6,453 bases of DNA from Pseudorhodoplanes sp. (lineage in GTDB: Bacteria > Pseudomonadota > Alphaproteobacteria > Rhizobiales > Xanthobacteraceae), in the NCBI GenBank assembly GCA_008933495.1, contig WBUW01000182.1:1-6453 (forward strand). Direction: 5' to 3'. The notes under the pieces are model-generated. The model worked only from the letters and a program-made list of their open reading frames with translations. It was not told where the DNA came from and did not search any database. This document shows positions 6,109-6,453 of the stretch, in pieces. Each line of letters starts with the position of its first letter. The first letter of the stretch is position 1. Made by a program: the position numbers and the translations under genes.

Positions 6109-6453
6109 TCACTCGCCCGGCTGGGAGTTCGACTCGGAGGTCGCGATATCGTCAGCGCCGTCGTCGCCCGCCGCTGCATCCGGATTCGGCGCGCGATGGC
6201 GGCGCCGGCGGCGATGTCCGGAAAAACGTTCGCCCTGGCTGTCATGACCATTCTGGCCGTAGCTGACAGGCTGGGCGCTCGCCGGCTGGCCGCCGGTGAT
6301 GAAGGAGGGCAGGGTGCTCACGTCGTTTTCGGCCCCGCTCACGGCCTGCGCGCGCGCCTCGCTGCGCTCGGGGCGGGGCTGGCCCTGCCGATGCTGGGCT
6401 TGCGGGAAATCGCGCGGCGCCGGCGGTTGCTCGCGCTGCGCATAGTGTGGTTC
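6109..6453 (-). CDS. C-terminal part of a low-complexity Arg/Gln/Pro-rich protein, possibly DUF4167 family (5' truncated by window end)
   Basis: An open minus-strand frame enters from the right edge and stops with TGA at 6111-6109, giving 114 visible residues. They are hydrophilic and disordered-looking. A Gln/Pro/Arg-rich stretch (YAQREQPPAPRDF) is followed by a short conserved-looking core TLPSFITGG. Next come a basic cluster RRRRRHR and a highly acidic end rich in Asp, Glu and Ser. GC-rich third positions throughout support coding. Alphaproteobacterial DUF4167 proteins, which have an Arg/Asn-rich N-terminus and a disordered tail with basic clusters, look similar, but their diagnostic N-terminal domain would lie outside the window. 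The family name is therefore a guess, while the gene itself is likely real. A GTG at 6342 is an internal codon, not the start, because the frame stays open upstream. Confidence 0.65.
   Translation of the reverse strand, partial: EPHYAQREQPPAPRDFPQAQHRQGQPRPERSEARAQAVSGAENDVSTLPSFITGGQPASAQPVSYGQNGHDSQGERFSGHRRRRRHRAPNPDAAAGDDGADDIATSESNSQPGE

Overview
The window is high-GC DNA whose reading frames, codon use and gene families point to an alphaproteobacterium, perhaps of the Rhodospirillales type. The evidence is the alphaproteobacterial form of PhaR, the phaA-phaB pair divergent from phaR, a short palindromic repeat of a kind common in alphaproteobacterial spacers, and a divergent gloB/methyltransferase pair. 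The order-level placement is inference. Coding density is high and no mobile element, tRNA, rRNA, CRISPR array or phage gene is visible.

Left part (1-2916): a polyhydroxyalkanoate (PHA) block. The last 21 codons of an unidentified plus-strand gene run into phaR (minus strand), the regulator of PHA granule and polymer synthesis. A 183-base divergent region separates phaR from phaA (acetyl-CoA acetyltransferase), followed by phaB (acetoacetyl-CoA reductase). PhaA condenses two acetyl-CoA and PhaB reduces the product to 3-hydroxybutyryl-CoA, the monomer for PHA synthase. No synthase gene (phaC) is inside the window. The phaA-phaB spacer carries a hairpin repeat.

Middle part (3045-5095): a YddG-like EamA/DMT-family exporter on the plus strand converges on, and overlaps by 47 bases, a minus-strand two-gene unit: gloB (hydroxyacylglutathione hydrolase, glyoxalase II) followed after one base by a Cupin_5/DUF985 protein. 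The gloB-cupin junction reads TGA-C-ATG, so the two are almost certainly co-transcribed and probably translationally coupled.

Right part (5096-6453): a 153-base divergent region separates gloB from a class I SAM-dependent methyltransferase with a degenerate glycine motif. That gene converges on the C-terminal part of a low-complexity, Arg/Gln/Pro-rich protein (minus strand, cut by the window end), possibly a DUF4167 protein. A 7-bp-stem hairpin lies in the spacer between them.

Overall this is ordinary chromosomal housekeeping and storage metabolism. I did not find a new system. The most useful points are the overlap of the exporter and cupin genes, the gloB-cupin coupling, the repeat inside phaAB, and the candidate regulatory dyads between phaR and phaA.
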